Positions 54,908 to 63,619 of a DNA stretch of 64,000 bases are shown in pieces. The notes under the pieces are model-generated. The model saw only the letters and a list, made by a program, of their open reading frames with translations, made no database searches and was not told where the DNA came from. The stretch lies in assembly GCF_024642105.1 (NCBI RefSeq), contig NZ_JAHEBT010000055.1, positions 248,001 to 312,000 of the forward strand. The letters are read 5' to 3'. Source of the DNA: Flavobacterium sp. GTDB taxonomy: Bacteria; Bacteroidota; Bacteroidia; Flavobacteriales; Flavobacteriaceae. The position numbers and the translations under genes were made by a program. Each line of letters begins with the position of its first letter. Positions within the stretch are counted from its first letter, which is position 1.

Positions 54908-55012
54908 GAGATTCTGGCCTGAGCGATAGCGAATAGACGAAGCAAACAAGTTCAGAATGAAGGGCGAGAATATGAGTAGGTTATCTGTCAACCTGAACTT
55001 GTTTCAGGTTCT
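54908..55012. repeat. Left repeat unit flanking the GIY-YIG gene
   Basis: Contains a hairpin-type segment 54910-54959 (ATTCTG ... TTCAGAAT) with the inserted core also found near 49020, inverted, then a spacer and a 32-base segment 54981-55012 with the hairpin ACCTGAA CTTGT TTCAGGT. The 32 bases recur identically at 55371-55402. Confidence 0.75.
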
Positions 55013-55027
55013 GAATCTAATTTAACT

Positions 55028-55348
55028 ATGGCTAATAGAGCATATCATAATTACTGGGTGTATATATTAACAAATAAACCTAATGGGACTCTTTATATTG
55101 GAGTTACGGTAGGGATAGATGATAGAATGGAGAGGCATGTGATTGGAGAAGGATCGAAATTTACTGCCAAGTATAAGTTAAAAATAATGGTGTATTGTGA
55201 AGAATTTCAATACATTAATGATGCAATTGCAAGGGAAAAGCAATTGAAAAATTGGCACAGAAAATGGAAAATAAATTTAATAGAAGAGTCTAATCCTAAT
55301 TGGCTTAATTTATGGAAACAGTTAGATTCTGAAACAAGTTCAGAATGA
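55028..55348 (+). CDS. GIY-YIG nuclease family protein inside a repeat-bounded segment
   Basis: A 106-residue single-domain nuclease: YWVYILTNKPNGTLYIGVT carries the GIY-YIG core (Y-V-Y ... Y-I-G), R53-region REKQLKNWHRKWK contains the conserved Arg and Glu. This is the UPF0213/YhbQ-like group. The last residues (SETSSE) and the TGA at 55346-55348 are encoded by the repeat that follows. DNA cutting is the family activity; whether this copy mobilises repeats is unknown. Confidence 0.85.
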   Translation: MANRAYHNYWVYILTNKPNGTLYIGVTVGIDDRMERHVIGEGSKFTAKYKLKIMVYCEEFQYINDAIAREKQLKNWHRKWKINLIEESNPNWLNLWKQLDSETSSE

Positions 55349-55402
55349 CAGACGTACTATATATACTAGATTATCTGTCAACCTGAACTTGTTTCAGGTT
55401 CT
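55324..55402. repeat. Right repeat unit flanking the GIY-YIG gene
   Basis: Hairpin AGATTCTGAA ACAAG TTCAGAATGA (55324-55348), a 22-base spacer and the 32-base segment 55371-55402, identical to 54981-55012. The first hairpin encodes the end of the nuclease ORF. Confidence 0.8.
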
Positions 55403-55409
55403 AGAAAAT

Positions 55410-55925
55410 CTATATTTTCTTCATTTGTTCTTTCATCATGCTGATTTGATCTTTCAGCATGTTTTGCTTGTCCAGTTTCTTGGCTTCATTTAATAGCGAT
55501 GTAGCTTCTAATTTTCTTCTTCTAGACATCGCGATACCTGCTAGGTTTAATTTGGCTACAGCCAAATCCATATCCATAGACAATCCTAACTCAATTGCTT
55601 TTTTGAAAAATTTCTCTGATTGATTGATATTAGTTTGCGAAAGCATAATACCGTGAAGGTAATTGAAGTATCCTTGTTGTTTTTGAACCAAAGCACCTTC
55701 TGGGTTTTTGATTTTGTCTAACCATTTTTTAGCGCCTTCAAAATCTTGTTTTCTCAACTTTAAGAACGCTAGTAAGATGAATTCGTTTTTGAAATATAAA
55801 AAAACAGGAATTACACTTAGTAATATAAGGAAGATTCCGTTTCCAATGTTACTTTCAGTAAATTGCCAAATGCCTGTAGCGACAATAAGTCCGGCAAGAA
55901 TAAGTTTGATATTTTTGTGAAACAT
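55410..55925 (-). CDS. TPR-type membrane-associated protein of unknown function
   Basis: A 171-residue protein: two N-terminal hydrophobic segments (IKLILAGLIVATGIWQF; NGIFLILLSVIPVFLYF) followed by TPR-like helices (FEGAKKWLDKIKNPEGALV, YLHGIMLSQTNINQSEKFFKKAIELG, AKLNLAGIAMSRRRKLEATSLLNEAKKLDKQ). Protein-protein interaction on the membrane is likely. No partner is indicated by the neighbours. Confidence 0.75.
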   Translation of the reverse strand: MFHKNIKLILAGLIVATGIWQFTESNIGNGIFLILLSVIPVFLYFKNEFILLAFLKLRKQDFEGAKKWLDKIKNPEGALVQKQQGYFNYLHGIMLSQTNINQSEKFFKKAIELGLSMDMDLAVAKLNLAGIAMSRRRKLEATSLLNEAKKLDKQNMLKDQISMMKEQMKKI

Positions 55926-55988
55926 AATAGGTTTGAATTTATGATTGCAAAGATAGTAAAAGGAATTAAAAATATTTTTATAAAACTA

Positions 55989-56019
55989 CTTGCTAGAAAA
56001 AAAAGTCTTTGTATATTTG
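55989..56019 (+). promoter_or_regulatory. Promoter of rpmH
   Basis: CTTG (55989-55992), 19 bases, TATATTTG (56012-56019), 73 bases upstream of the L34 ATG. Good Bacteroidota consensus. Confidence 0.75.
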
Positions 56020-56091
56020 CACTCGGTTTTCGAATAACGGTTATTCAAAAACTAGAAGACATATAAATAAAGATTTTAAAGATACAAACCA

Positions 56092-56253
56092 ATGAGCAAA
56101 AGAACGTTTCAACCATCGAAAAGAAAAAGAAGAAATAAACACGGATTTATGGACAGAATGGCTTCTGCTAATGGAAGAAAAGTTCTTGCAAGAAGAAGAG
56201 CTAAAGGAAGACATAAATTGACTGTTTCTAGCGAACCTAGACACAAAAAATAA
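56092..56253 (+). CDS. rpmH: 50S ribosomal protein L34
   Basis: A 53-residue protein, very basic: [19 protein letters not shown], then [19 protein letters not shown], the unmistakable L34 signature, with a short C-terminal extension (SEPRHKK). It has its own promoter and strong terminator, and here is not next to rnpA. Confidence 0.97.
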
Positions 56254-56275
56254 TGGTTATTCTATAATCAATATT

Positions 56276-56310
56276 AAGCCGTTACTATTTTTTAGTAACG
56301 GCTTTTTTTT
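56276..56310 (+). terminator. Terminator of rpmH
   Basis: AAGCCGTTACTA and TAGTAACGGCTT around a T-loop, followed by a T-run, 23 bases after the stop. Confidence 0.92.
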
Positions 56311-56422
56311 GAAAATTTAAACTAATTCTATTTAGTTTAGCTCTAAAAAGCTCAGTTTAAAGTGTTTTTACTACTTAAACCGGACAATAATAAAAAACAA
56401 CATACACACAAATTATACTACA

Positions 56423-59278
56423 ATGCCAAAAGACACATCCATTAAATCCGTTTTGATAATAGGTTCAGGTCCTATTGTAATTGGTCAAGCCTGCGAATTT
56501 GATTATGCTGGTTCACAATCAGCACGTTCTATTCGTGAAGAGGGAATCGAAGTGATATTAATCAACTCGAATCCAGCGACGATTATGACTGACCCTTCTA
56601 TGGCCGATCACGTTTACTTGAAACCATTGACAACTAAGTCGATTATTGAAATCTTGAAAGCACATCCGCAAATTGATGCGGTATTGCCAACAATGGGTGG
56701 GCAAACGGCATTGAACTTGTGTTTAGAAGCAGAAGAAAAAGGAATTTGGGAAGATTTTGGAGTAAAATTAATTGGGGTTGATGTGAACGCCATTAATATT
56801 ACGGAAGATAGAGAACAGTTCAAACAATTACTTGAACGAATTGGAGTTCCTGCTGCACCAGCAAAAACGGCTACTTCATTCTTGCAAGGAAAAGAAATTG
56901 CTCAAGAATTTGGCTTTCCGTTAGTAATTCGTCCTTCGTTTACCTTGGGTGGAACGGGAGCTGCTTTTGTGCATAGCAAAGACGAATTTGACGAAAAATT
57001 GACTTATGGTTTAGAAATGTCACCTATCCATGAAGTGTTGATTGACAAAGCATTGTTAGGTTGGAAAGAATACGAATTAGAATTGTTGAGAGATAAAAAC
57101 GACAACGTAGTTATTATCTGTTCTATCGAAAATATGGACCCAATGGGAATTCATACAGGAGATTCGATTACAGTAGCGCCAGCGATGACACTATCTGATA
57201 CGACTTTCCAAAAAATGCGTGACATGGCGATTTTGATGATGCGAAGCATTGGAAATTTTGCGGGAGGTTGTAACGTACAATTTGCGGTTTCGCCAGACGA
57301 AAAAGAAGATATTGTAGCGATTGAAATCAATCCTCGTGTGTCTCGTTCTTCGGCATTGGCATCTAAAGCAACGGGGTATCCAATTGCTAAAATTGCTTCA
57401 AAATTAGCCTTAGGATACAACTTAGACGAATTACAAAATCAAATTACAAAATCTACTTCGGCTTTATTTGAGCCAACATTGGATTATGTAATTGTAAAAA
57501 TACCACGTTGGAACTTCGACAAGTTTGAAGGTGCTGATAAAACATTAGGACTTCAAATGAAATCAGTAGGTGAGGTAATGGGAATTGGACGTTCGTTCCA
57601 AGAAGCCTTACATAAAGCGACTCAATCATTGGAAATCAAAAGAAATGGTTTAGGTGCTGACGGAAAAGGATATACCAATTACGAACAAATTATCGAGAAA
57701 CTGACTCATGCTAGTTGGGATCGTGTTTTTGTGATTTATGATGCCATTGCGATGGGAATTCCATTGAGTCGCATTCATGAAATCACTAAAATCGATATGT
57801 GGTTCTTGAAGCAATACGAGCAATTATTTACTTTGGAAAAAGAAATTGCTTCGTATAAAGTAGAGTCTTTACCAAGAGAATTATTGCTTGAAGCCAAACA
57901 AAAAGGATTCTCTGACAGACAAATTGCGCACATGATGGGTTGTTTGGAAAGTCAGGTGCATACCTTGCGTATGGATATGAATATCAATCGTGTATTCAAA
58001 TTAGTAGATACGTGTGCTGCCGAGTTTAAAGCGCAAACACCTTACTATTATTCTACTTTCGAGGCTGAAATTGAAAAGCCAAACGGAGAACGTTATGTTC
58101 ACAACGAAAGTATTGTTACGGATAAAAAGAAAATCATCGTTTTAGGGTCAGGCCCAAATAGAATTGGACAAGGAATTGAGTTTGATTATTCTTGTGTTCA
58201 CGGGGTGCTTGCTGCGAAAGAATGTGGTTACGAAACCATTATGATCAACTGTAATCCTGAAACCGTTTCAACTGATTTTGACACAGCTGATAAATTGTAT
58301 TTTGAGCCTGTTTTCTGGGAGCATATTTATGACATTATCCAACACGAAAAACCAGAAGGTGTTATCGTGCAATTAGGTGGTCAAACGGCTTTGAAATTAG
58401 CAGAAAAATTATCGAAATACGGAGTAAAAATCTTAGGAACTAGCTTTGATGCTTTGGATTTAGCCGAAGACAGAGGGCGTTTCTCTGATTTATTAACCGA
58501 CTTGAATATTCCTTTCCCTAAATTCGGAATTGCAGAAACTGCTGATGAAGCCTCGGCTTTAGCAGATACTTTGGATTTTCCATTGTTGATTCGTCCTTCG
58601 TATGTGTTGGGAGGTCAAGGAATGAAAATTGTTATCAACAAACAAGAATTAGAAGAACACGTAATCAATTTATTGAAATCGATTCCAGGAAATAAATTGT
58701 TGCTAGACCACTATTTAGATGGTGCTATCGAAGCGGAGGCTGATGCGATTTGCGATGCTGACGGAAACGTGTACATTATCGGAATTATGGAGCATATCGA
58801 GCCTTGTGGAGTACACTCGGGAGATAGTAATGCGACTTTGCCACCGTTCAATTTGGGTGAATTTGTGATGCAACAAATTAAAGATCATACGCATAAAATA
58901 GCGGTTGCTTTGAAAACCGTTGGTTTAATCAACATTCAATTTGCTATCAAAAACGATATTGTTTATATCATCGAGGCCAATCCAAGAGCGTCTAGAACAG
59001 TACCTTTTATCGCTAAAGCTTACGGTGAACCGTATGTGAATTATGCTACTAAAGTGATGTTAGGAGCGAATAAAGTAACTGACTTTACATACAATCCACA
59101 ATTGAAAGGATATGCAATCAAGCAACCCGTTTTCTCTTTCAGTAAATTCCAAAATGTGAATAAAGCATTAGGACCAGAAATGAAATCGACAGGAGAAAGC
59201 ATCTTGTTTATTGATGACTTGAAAGACGATCAATTCTACGAATTGTACTCTCGAAGAAAAATGTATTTGAGTAAATAA
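56423..59278 (+). CDS. carB: Carbamoyl-phosphate synthase large subunit, short form
   Basis: A 951-residue protein (E. coli: 1073). Both ATP-grasp halves are intact: first half VLIIGSGPIVIGQACEFDYAG and EINPRVSRSSALASKATGYP, oligomerisation region, then second half IIVLGSGPNRIGQGIEFDYS and EANPRASRTVPFIAKA. It stops soon after ALGPEMKSTGE with FYELYSRRKMYLSK, so the C-terminal MGS-like allosteric domain is absent. It makes carbamoyl phosphate for pyrimidines and arginine with CarA, which is elsewhere. Confidence 0.95.
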   Translation: MPKDTSIKSVLIIGSGPIVIGQACEFDYAGSQSARSIREEGIEVILINSNPATIMTDPSMADHVYLKPLTTKSIIEILKAHPQIDAVLPTMGGQTALNLCLEAEEKGIWEDFGVKLIGVDVNAINITEDREQFKQLLERIGVPAAPAKTATSFLQGKEIAQEFGFPLVIRPSFTLGGTGAAFVHSKDEFDEKLTYGLEMSPIHEVLIDKALLGWKEYELELLRDKNDNVVIICSIENMDPMGIHTGDSITVAPAMTLSDTTFQKMRDMAILMMRSIGNFAGGCNVQFAVSPDEKEDIVAIEINPRVSRSSALASKATGYPIAKIASKLALGYNLDELQNQITKSTSALFEPTLDYVIVKIPRWNFDKFEGADKTLGLQMKSVGEVMGIGRSFQEALHKATQSLEIKRNGLGADGKGYTNYEQIIEKLTHASWDRVFVIYDAIAMGIPLSRIHEITKIDMWFLKQYEQLFTLEKEIASYKVESLPRELLLEAKQKGFSDRQIAHMMGCLESQVHTLRMDMNINRVFKLVDTCAAEFKAQTPYYYSTFEAEIEKPNGERYVHNESIVTDKKKIIVLGSGPNRIGQGIEFDYSCVHGVLAAKECGYETIMINCNPETVSTDFDTADKLYFEPVFWEHIYDIIQHEKPEGVIVQLGGQTALKLAEKLSKYGVKILGTSFDALDLAEDRGRFSDLLTDLNIPFPKFGIAETADEASALADTLDFPLLIRPSYVLGGQGMKIVINKQELEEHVINLLKSIPGNKLLLDHYLDGAIEAEADAICDADGNVYIIGIMEHIEPCGVHSGDSNATLPPFNLGEFVMQQIKDHTHKIAVALKTVGLINIQFAIKNDIVYIIEANPRASRTVPFIAKAYGEPYVNYATKVMLGANKVTDFTYNPQLKGYAIKQPVFSFSKFQNVNKALGPEMKSTGESILFIDDLKDDQFYELYSRRKMYLSK

Positions 59279-59300
59279 TAATTACTTGATTTAGATATTC

Positions 59301-59328
59301 AAAAAGCCTCTGAAAAGAGGCTTTTTTT
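59301..59328 (+). terminator. Terminator of carB
   Basis: AAAAAGCCTC, loop TGAAAA, GAGGCTTTTTTT, directly before the CarH-like gene. Confidence 0.92.
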
Positions 59329-59413
59329 ATGGTTTGATTACTAATTAGAAAATTGAATTTTGAAAAACAGATTCCAGTAATTTTTTAAATTAGCTTCGTA
59401 TCGTTTTTTATTT

Positions 59414-59421
59414 TACATTTG
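59414..59421 (+). promoter_or_regulatory. Possible -7 element of the pigment/photolyase operon
   Basis: TACATTTG 22 bases before the MerR-family start. The -33 position holds no TTG, which would fit a regulated or weak promoter, but this is only suggestive. I saw no clear palindromic operator nearby. Confidence 0.45.
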
Positions 59422-59442
59422 TTTAATAAAAAATAAAAAAGA

Positions 59443-60339
59443 ATGAACAACGTTAAAAACGTATTCAGTATCAAAGACCTCGAAAATTTATCAGGAATCA
59501 AAGCGCATACCATTCGTATTTGGGAAAAAAGATACAATATCTTGGAGCCAATGCGTACGGATACTAATATTAGGTTGTATGATTTAGCAAGTTTACAAAA
59601 GTTGCTAAACATTACTTTACTTCATGATTACGGATATAAAATCTCTAAAATAGCGACCTATCCACCAGATAACATTCCTAATTTAGTTCGTGAAATTGTA
59701 ACCAATAAAACAGCTAAGAGTCACGCATTAAGCGAGTTCAAAATGGCAATGATGCATTTTGATCAGGAATTGTTTTTTAGAACATACAATTGGTTGGTGG
59801 CTGAAAAATCTTTTCAAGAAATTTTTCACGAAGTGTTTATTCCTTTGATGCAGGAATTAGGAATGTTGTGGCAAACGGATACCATTTCTCCGGCACACGA
59901 GCATTTTATTTCTTTTTTAATCAAACAAAAATTACTCATCCATACAGAACAACTTCAGGTGTTGAAGCCTACAAAAACAGATAAGGTTTTTGTATTGTCG
60001 TTGCCAATGAATGAAATTCACGAATTGGGATTGATGTATTTGAACTATGAAATTTTATCCAAAGGCTACAAAACGATTTATTTAGGAGAAAGTATGCCGA
60101 TAGAAAATTTAAAAGATTTAAAAAAACATTTCGATTCAATTGTCTTTGTGTCTTATCTTACGGTACAGCCAGATAGAGAGTCGGTTAATGACTATGTGAG
60201 TCAAATGAAGCATGAATTAGAAGATGAGACAACACAGTTGTGGTATATAGGTAGGATGGTAGAACATATTGATCCTGCTGTTATTTCAAAAAGTATGTCG
60301 GTTTTTTATTCAATAGATACTTTAGTAGAAGCGCTTTAG
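59443..60339 (+). CDS. MerR-family, CarH/LitR-type B12-dependent photoreceptor regulator
   Basis: A 298-residue protein. Residues 6-75 are a MerR winged helix (FSIKDLENLSGIKAHTIRIW, EKRYNILEP). A helical bundle (about 95-170) contains W143 followed after nine residues by E153-H154, the W-x9-EH signature of CarH light sensors. The cobalamin domain carries E191-I-H193-E-L-G (ExHxxG, lower cobalt ligand His) and later GYKTIYLGES and VSYLTV. By family knowledge such proteins bind adenosylcobalamin, repress in the dark and leave DNA in light. The first gene of a crtI-crtB-crtZ-photolyase operon is a fitting place. Start 30 bases before crtI. Confidence 0.88.
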   Translation: MNNVKNVFSIKDLENLSGIKAHTIRIWEKRYNILEPMRTDTNIRLYDLASLQKLLNITLLHDYGYKISKIATYPPDNIPNLVREIVTNKTAKSHALSEFKMAMMHFDQELFFRTYNWLVAEKSFQEIFHEVFIPLMQELGMLWQTDTISPAHEHFISFLIKQKLLIHTEQLQVLKPTKTDKVFVLSLPMNEIHELGLMYLNYEILSKGYKTIYLGESMPIENLKDLKKHFDSIVFVSYLTVQPDRESVNDYVSQMKHELEDETTQLWYIGRMVEHIDPAVISKSMSVFYSIDTLVEAL

Positions 60340-60369
60340 GATTTAATAATTTAAAATAACAATCAGTTA

Positions 60370-61845
60370 ATGAATCAATCAAAAACAATAGCAATAATAG
60401 GTTCTGGGTTTTCGTCTTTGGCGGCAGCAAGTTATTTGGCTCAAAGTGGGCATCAAGTAACAGTCTATGAAAAAAATGCCACTATTGGAGGACGCGCCCG
60501 TCAGTTAAAAAGTGATGGTTTTACTTTTGATATGGGGCCAAGTTGGTATTGGATGCCGGATGTTTTTGATCGTTTTTTTGCTGATTTTGGCAAAAAAACG
60601 ACCGATTATTATGAGTTAATCAAGTTGTCGCCAGCCTATAGAGTGTATTTTGGAATCAATGAATTCATTTCTATTGCCGATAATTTGCCTGAAATTATAA
60701 CGACTTTTGAGTCGGTTGAAAAGGGGAGCGGGGCTGTATTACAACAATTTATGGCTGAGGCGCGCTCGAACTATGATATAGCCATTAAAGATTTAGTATA
60801 CCGTCCAGGAGTTTCTCCTTTGGAATTGATTACTCTTGAAACCGCTAAAAAAGTAGGTCAGTTTTTTAGTAACATCAGCCGAGATGTTCGCAAGAAATTC
60901 AAGAATGAAAAATTGATTCAAATTTTAGAATTTCCTGTTTTATTCTTGGGAGCAAAGCCTTCGGATACGCCTTCTTTTTATAGTTTTATGAATTATGCAG
61001 ACTTTGGCTTGGGAACTTGGCATCCAAAAACAGGAATGTTTGATGTGGTTCGCGGTATGGAAAGTTTGGCAACCGAATTGGGAGTTCAATTTGTCACTAA
61101 TGCTGCTATTGAAAAAATTATTGTTGAAAATAAAATCGCCAAAGGAATTGTAGTCAATGGTAAAACTATATATTCAGATGTGGTTTTAAGTGGTGCCGAT
61201 TACCATCATACAGAAACCTTATTGGAAGAGCAATACCGTGCTTACTCAGAAAAATATTGGGATAGCCGTGTATTTGCACCGTCTTCTTTATTGTTTTATG
61301 TTGGATTCAATAAAAAAATAGAAAACATTTCACACCATGCTTTGTTTTTTGACACGGATTTCAATCAACATGCCAAAGATATTTACGATACGCCAAAATG
61401 GCCTGCAGAACCTTTGTTTTATGCTAGTTTTCCATCTGTAACTGATCCTTCGACAGCACCAGAAGGAATGGAATCTACTTGTTTTTTGATTCCGTTGGCT
61501 CCTGGAATTGAAGATACAGATGCTTTGCGTGAAGAATATTTTCATAAAATTATGGATCGTTTGGAGTCGTTGACACAACAAGAGGTTAGAAAAAACATTA
61601 TCTTTAAAAAATCGTTTTGTAAAAATGATTTTGTAACCGACTATAATTCGTATAAAGGAAATGCCTACGGTATGGCGAACACTTTGTTACAAACCGCATT
61701 TTTAAGACCCAAATTAAAAAGTAAAAAAGTAGAAAACCTCTATTTTACAGGTCAGTTGACCGTACCTGGACCAGGTGTGCCTCCCGCCTTAATTTCCGGA
61801 AAACTAGTGTCAGAATTAATTAATAAACAACTTTCAAAAGCATAA
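60370..61845 (+). CDS. crtI: Phytoene desaturase (CrtI type)
   Basis: A 491-residue FAD enzyme: IAIIGSGFSSLAAASYLAQSGHQ (FAD motif), EKNATIGGRARQLK, TFDMGPSWYW, and the C-terminal signature LYFTGQLTVPGPGVPPALIS. It introduces double bonds into phytoene towards lycopene at the membrane. Its stop is one base before the crtB ATG. Confidence 0.93.
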   Translation: MNQSKTIAIIGSGFSSLAAASYLAQSGHQVTVYEKNATIGGRARQLKSDGFTFDMGPSWYWMPDVFDRFFADFGKKTTDYYELIKLSPAYRVYFGINEFISIADNLPEIITTFESVEKGSGAVLQQFMAEARSNYDIAIKDLVYRPGVSPLELITLETAKKVGQFFSNISRDVRKKFKNEKLIQILEFPVLFLGAKPSDTPSFYSFMNYADFGLGTWHPKTGMFDVVRGMESLATELGVQFVTNAAIEKIIVENKIAKGIVVNGKTIYSDVVLSGADYHHTETLLEEQYRAYSEKYWDSRVFAPSSLLFYVGFNKKIENISHHALFFDTDFNQHAKDIYDTPKWPAEPLFYASFPSVTDPSTAPEGMESTCFLIPLAPGIEDTDALREEYFHKIMDRLESLTQQEVRKNIIFKKSFCKNDFVTDYNSYKGNAYGMANTLLQTAFLRPKLKSKKVENLYFTGQLTVPGPGVPPALISGKLVSELINKQLSKA

Positions 61846-61846
61846 C

Positions 61847-62686
61847 ATGAAGCAGTTATTTGACGACGTATCTTTTAAATGCAGTAAGCTGGTAACCAAG
61901 AATTACAGTACTTCATTTTCTTTAGCAGTCTACATGCTTTCGCCAAGCATTAGAGAGGCTATTTATAGCGTATATGGTTTTGTTCGTTTTGCGGATGAAA
62001 TTGTAGATTCTTTTCATGGATATGAAAAAGAAACATTGATTAATGATTTTGAAACTGAATATTACAAAGCGTATCATTCAGGAATTAGTTTGAATCCTAT
62101 TTTGAATTCGTTTCAAATTACGGTAAAACGCTATAATATTTCAGACGATTTGATTCAGGCTTTTTTGAAAAGTATGAAGTTGGATTTGGTGAAAACCGAA
62201 TACCACAGCAAAGAAGAATACGAGGAATATATTTATGGTTCAGCGGATGTAGTGGGCTTGATGTGTTTGAAAGTATTTGTAGATGGTGATACTGAGAAAT
62301 ATAATTTATTGAAAGACGAAGCCATGCGTTTGGGATCGGCATTCCAAAAAGTAAATTTTCTTAGAGATTTGAAAGATGATAATTTGGTGCTAAACCGTAC
62401 TTATTTTCCGGGTGTCGATTTGAATTCGTTTGACGAAAAAGCAAAACAGGCTATCATTAGCGAAATTGAAGACGATTTTAAAGTGGCTTTTCAGGGTATT
62501 ACCAAATTACCAATGGAAGCTAAATTTGGCGTTTATACGGCTTATGTATATTATAAAAAGTTGTTGAATAAATTAGAAAAAACGCCAAGTCATAAAATTG
62601 GTACTGCCCGAATCCGAGTTTCTAATTATACCAAAGCAGGTTTGTTAGCACAGTCTTTTGTGACGTATAAATTAAAATTAGTTTAA
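61847..62686 (+). CDS. crtB: Phytoene synthase
   Basis: A 279-residue squalene/phytoene synthase: first aspartate-rich motif D50-E-I-V-D54, second FLRDLKDDN (Asp174-178), GLMCLKVF, SAFQKVNFLRD. It condenses two geranylgeranyl diphosphates. Complete and typical. CrtZ follows after 12 bases. Confidence 0.93.
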   Translation: MKQLFDDVSFKCSKLVTKNYSTSFSLAVYMLSPSIREAIYSVYGFVRFADEIVDSFHGYEKETLINDFETEYYKAYHSGISLNPILNSFQITVKRYNISDDLIQAFLKSMKLDLVKTEYHSKEEYEEYIYGSADVVGLMCLKVFVDGDTEKYNLLKDEAMRLGSAFQKVNFLRDLKDDNLVLNRTYFPGVDLNSFDEKAKQAIISEIEDDFKVAFQGITKLPMEAKFGVYTAYVYYKKLLNKLEKTPSHKIGTARIRVSNYTKAGLLAQSFVTYKLKLV

Positions 62687-62698
62687 TATATAATTGTA

Positions 62699-63154
62699 AT
62701 GACAATGAATGAAATCCAGTTTTTTCTGATTTTCTTAGGTACTTTTTTATTGATGGAATGTGTTACTTGGTGTACGCATAAGTTTGTAATGCACGGCTTT
62801 ATGTGGTATTTTCACGAAGATCATCACCAACCTAAATATGCGGGTATTTTTGAACGCAATGACGTTTTCTTTGTCATTTTTGCTATTCCAAGTATTACCC
62901 TTTTTTATTTTGGGGTTGAAGATGGGTTGAATTATAAATTCTTCATTGGTTTAGGAATTATGTTTTACGGAATGTGTTATTTCTTGATTCACGATGTTTT
63001 GATTCACCAACGCTTTAAATGGTTTAAGAATACCAATAATAAATATTTAATTGGTTTACGAAAAGCACATAAAGTGCATCATAAACATTTGGGAAAAGAA
63101 CACGGAGAATGTTTCGGAATGTTGTTTGTTCCATTCAAATACTATAAAATTTAA
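62699..63154 (+). CDS. crtZ: Beta-carotene hydroxylase (CrtZ type, fatty-acid hydroxylase superfamily)
   Basis: A 151-residue integral membrane di-iron enzyme: histidine boxes HKFVMH, HEDHH, HDVLIHQRF and HKVHHKHLG. About four membrane helices. It hydroxylates beta-ionone rings to give zeaxanthin. A lycopene cyclase is not in the window and must be elsewhere or downstream. Confidence 0.92.
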   Translation: MTMNEIQFFLIFLGTFLLMECVTWCTHKFVMHGFMWYFHEDHHQPKYAGIFERNDVFFVIFAIPSITLFYFGVEDGLNYKFFIGLGIMFYGMCYFLIHDVLIHQRFKWFKNTNNKYLIGLRKAHKVHHKHLGKEHGECFGMLFVPFKYYKI

Positions 63155-63158
63155 TCAC

Positions 63159-63617
63159 ATGAAAGTTTATACTAAAAAAACAGAGCAGCATGTCAATGCT
63201 AGTTTAGAAGAATGTTGGGCTTTCTTTTCTAGCCCAAGGAATTTACAAAAAATTACCCCTGAATCTATGGGTTTTGAAATCAAAGATTTTGATGAAAAAA
63301 ACATGTACGCAGGACAAATCATCCAATACAAAGTGTCGCCACTTTTTGGAATTAAATTGCCTTGGGTAACCGAAATTACTTTTGTTAAAGACAATAGTTA
63401 TTTTATTGATGAACAACGTTTTGGCCCTTATACCTTATGGCATCACAAACACTTTTTTGAAGCTACTGAAAACGGTGTTTTAATGATCGATTTGGTGCAT
63501 TATGCTTTGCCTTTAGGTTTCATCGGACGCATCATGAATACTTTGGTAGTCAAAAATAAATTGAAAACCATTTTCGATTATCGAAAAGTGAAGGTGGACG
63601 AATTATTTAATAAGTAA
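63159..63617 (+). CDS. SRPBCC family protein
   Basis: From the ATG at 63159 (MKVYTKKTEQHVNASLEECW) the protein has 152 residues; the longer frame from 63051 would overlap crtZ and is rejected. Helix-grip fold: FFSSPRNLQKITPESMGFEI, KVSPLFGIKLPWVTEIT, LWHHKHFFEATENG, IDLVHYALPLGFIG. Such ligand-binding proteins commonly accompany carotenoid and photolyase genes in Bacteroidota. Ligand unknown. It overlaps nothing and lies 4 bases after crtZ. Confidence 0.85.
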   Translation: MKVYTKKTEQHVNASLEECWAFFSSPRNLQKITPESMGFEIKDFDEKNMYAGQIIQYKVSPLFGIKLPWVTEITFVKDNSYFIDEQRFGPYTLWHHKHFFEATENGVLMIDLVHYALPLGFIGRIMNTLVVKNKLKTIFDYRKVKVDELFNK

Positions 63618-63619
63618 GA

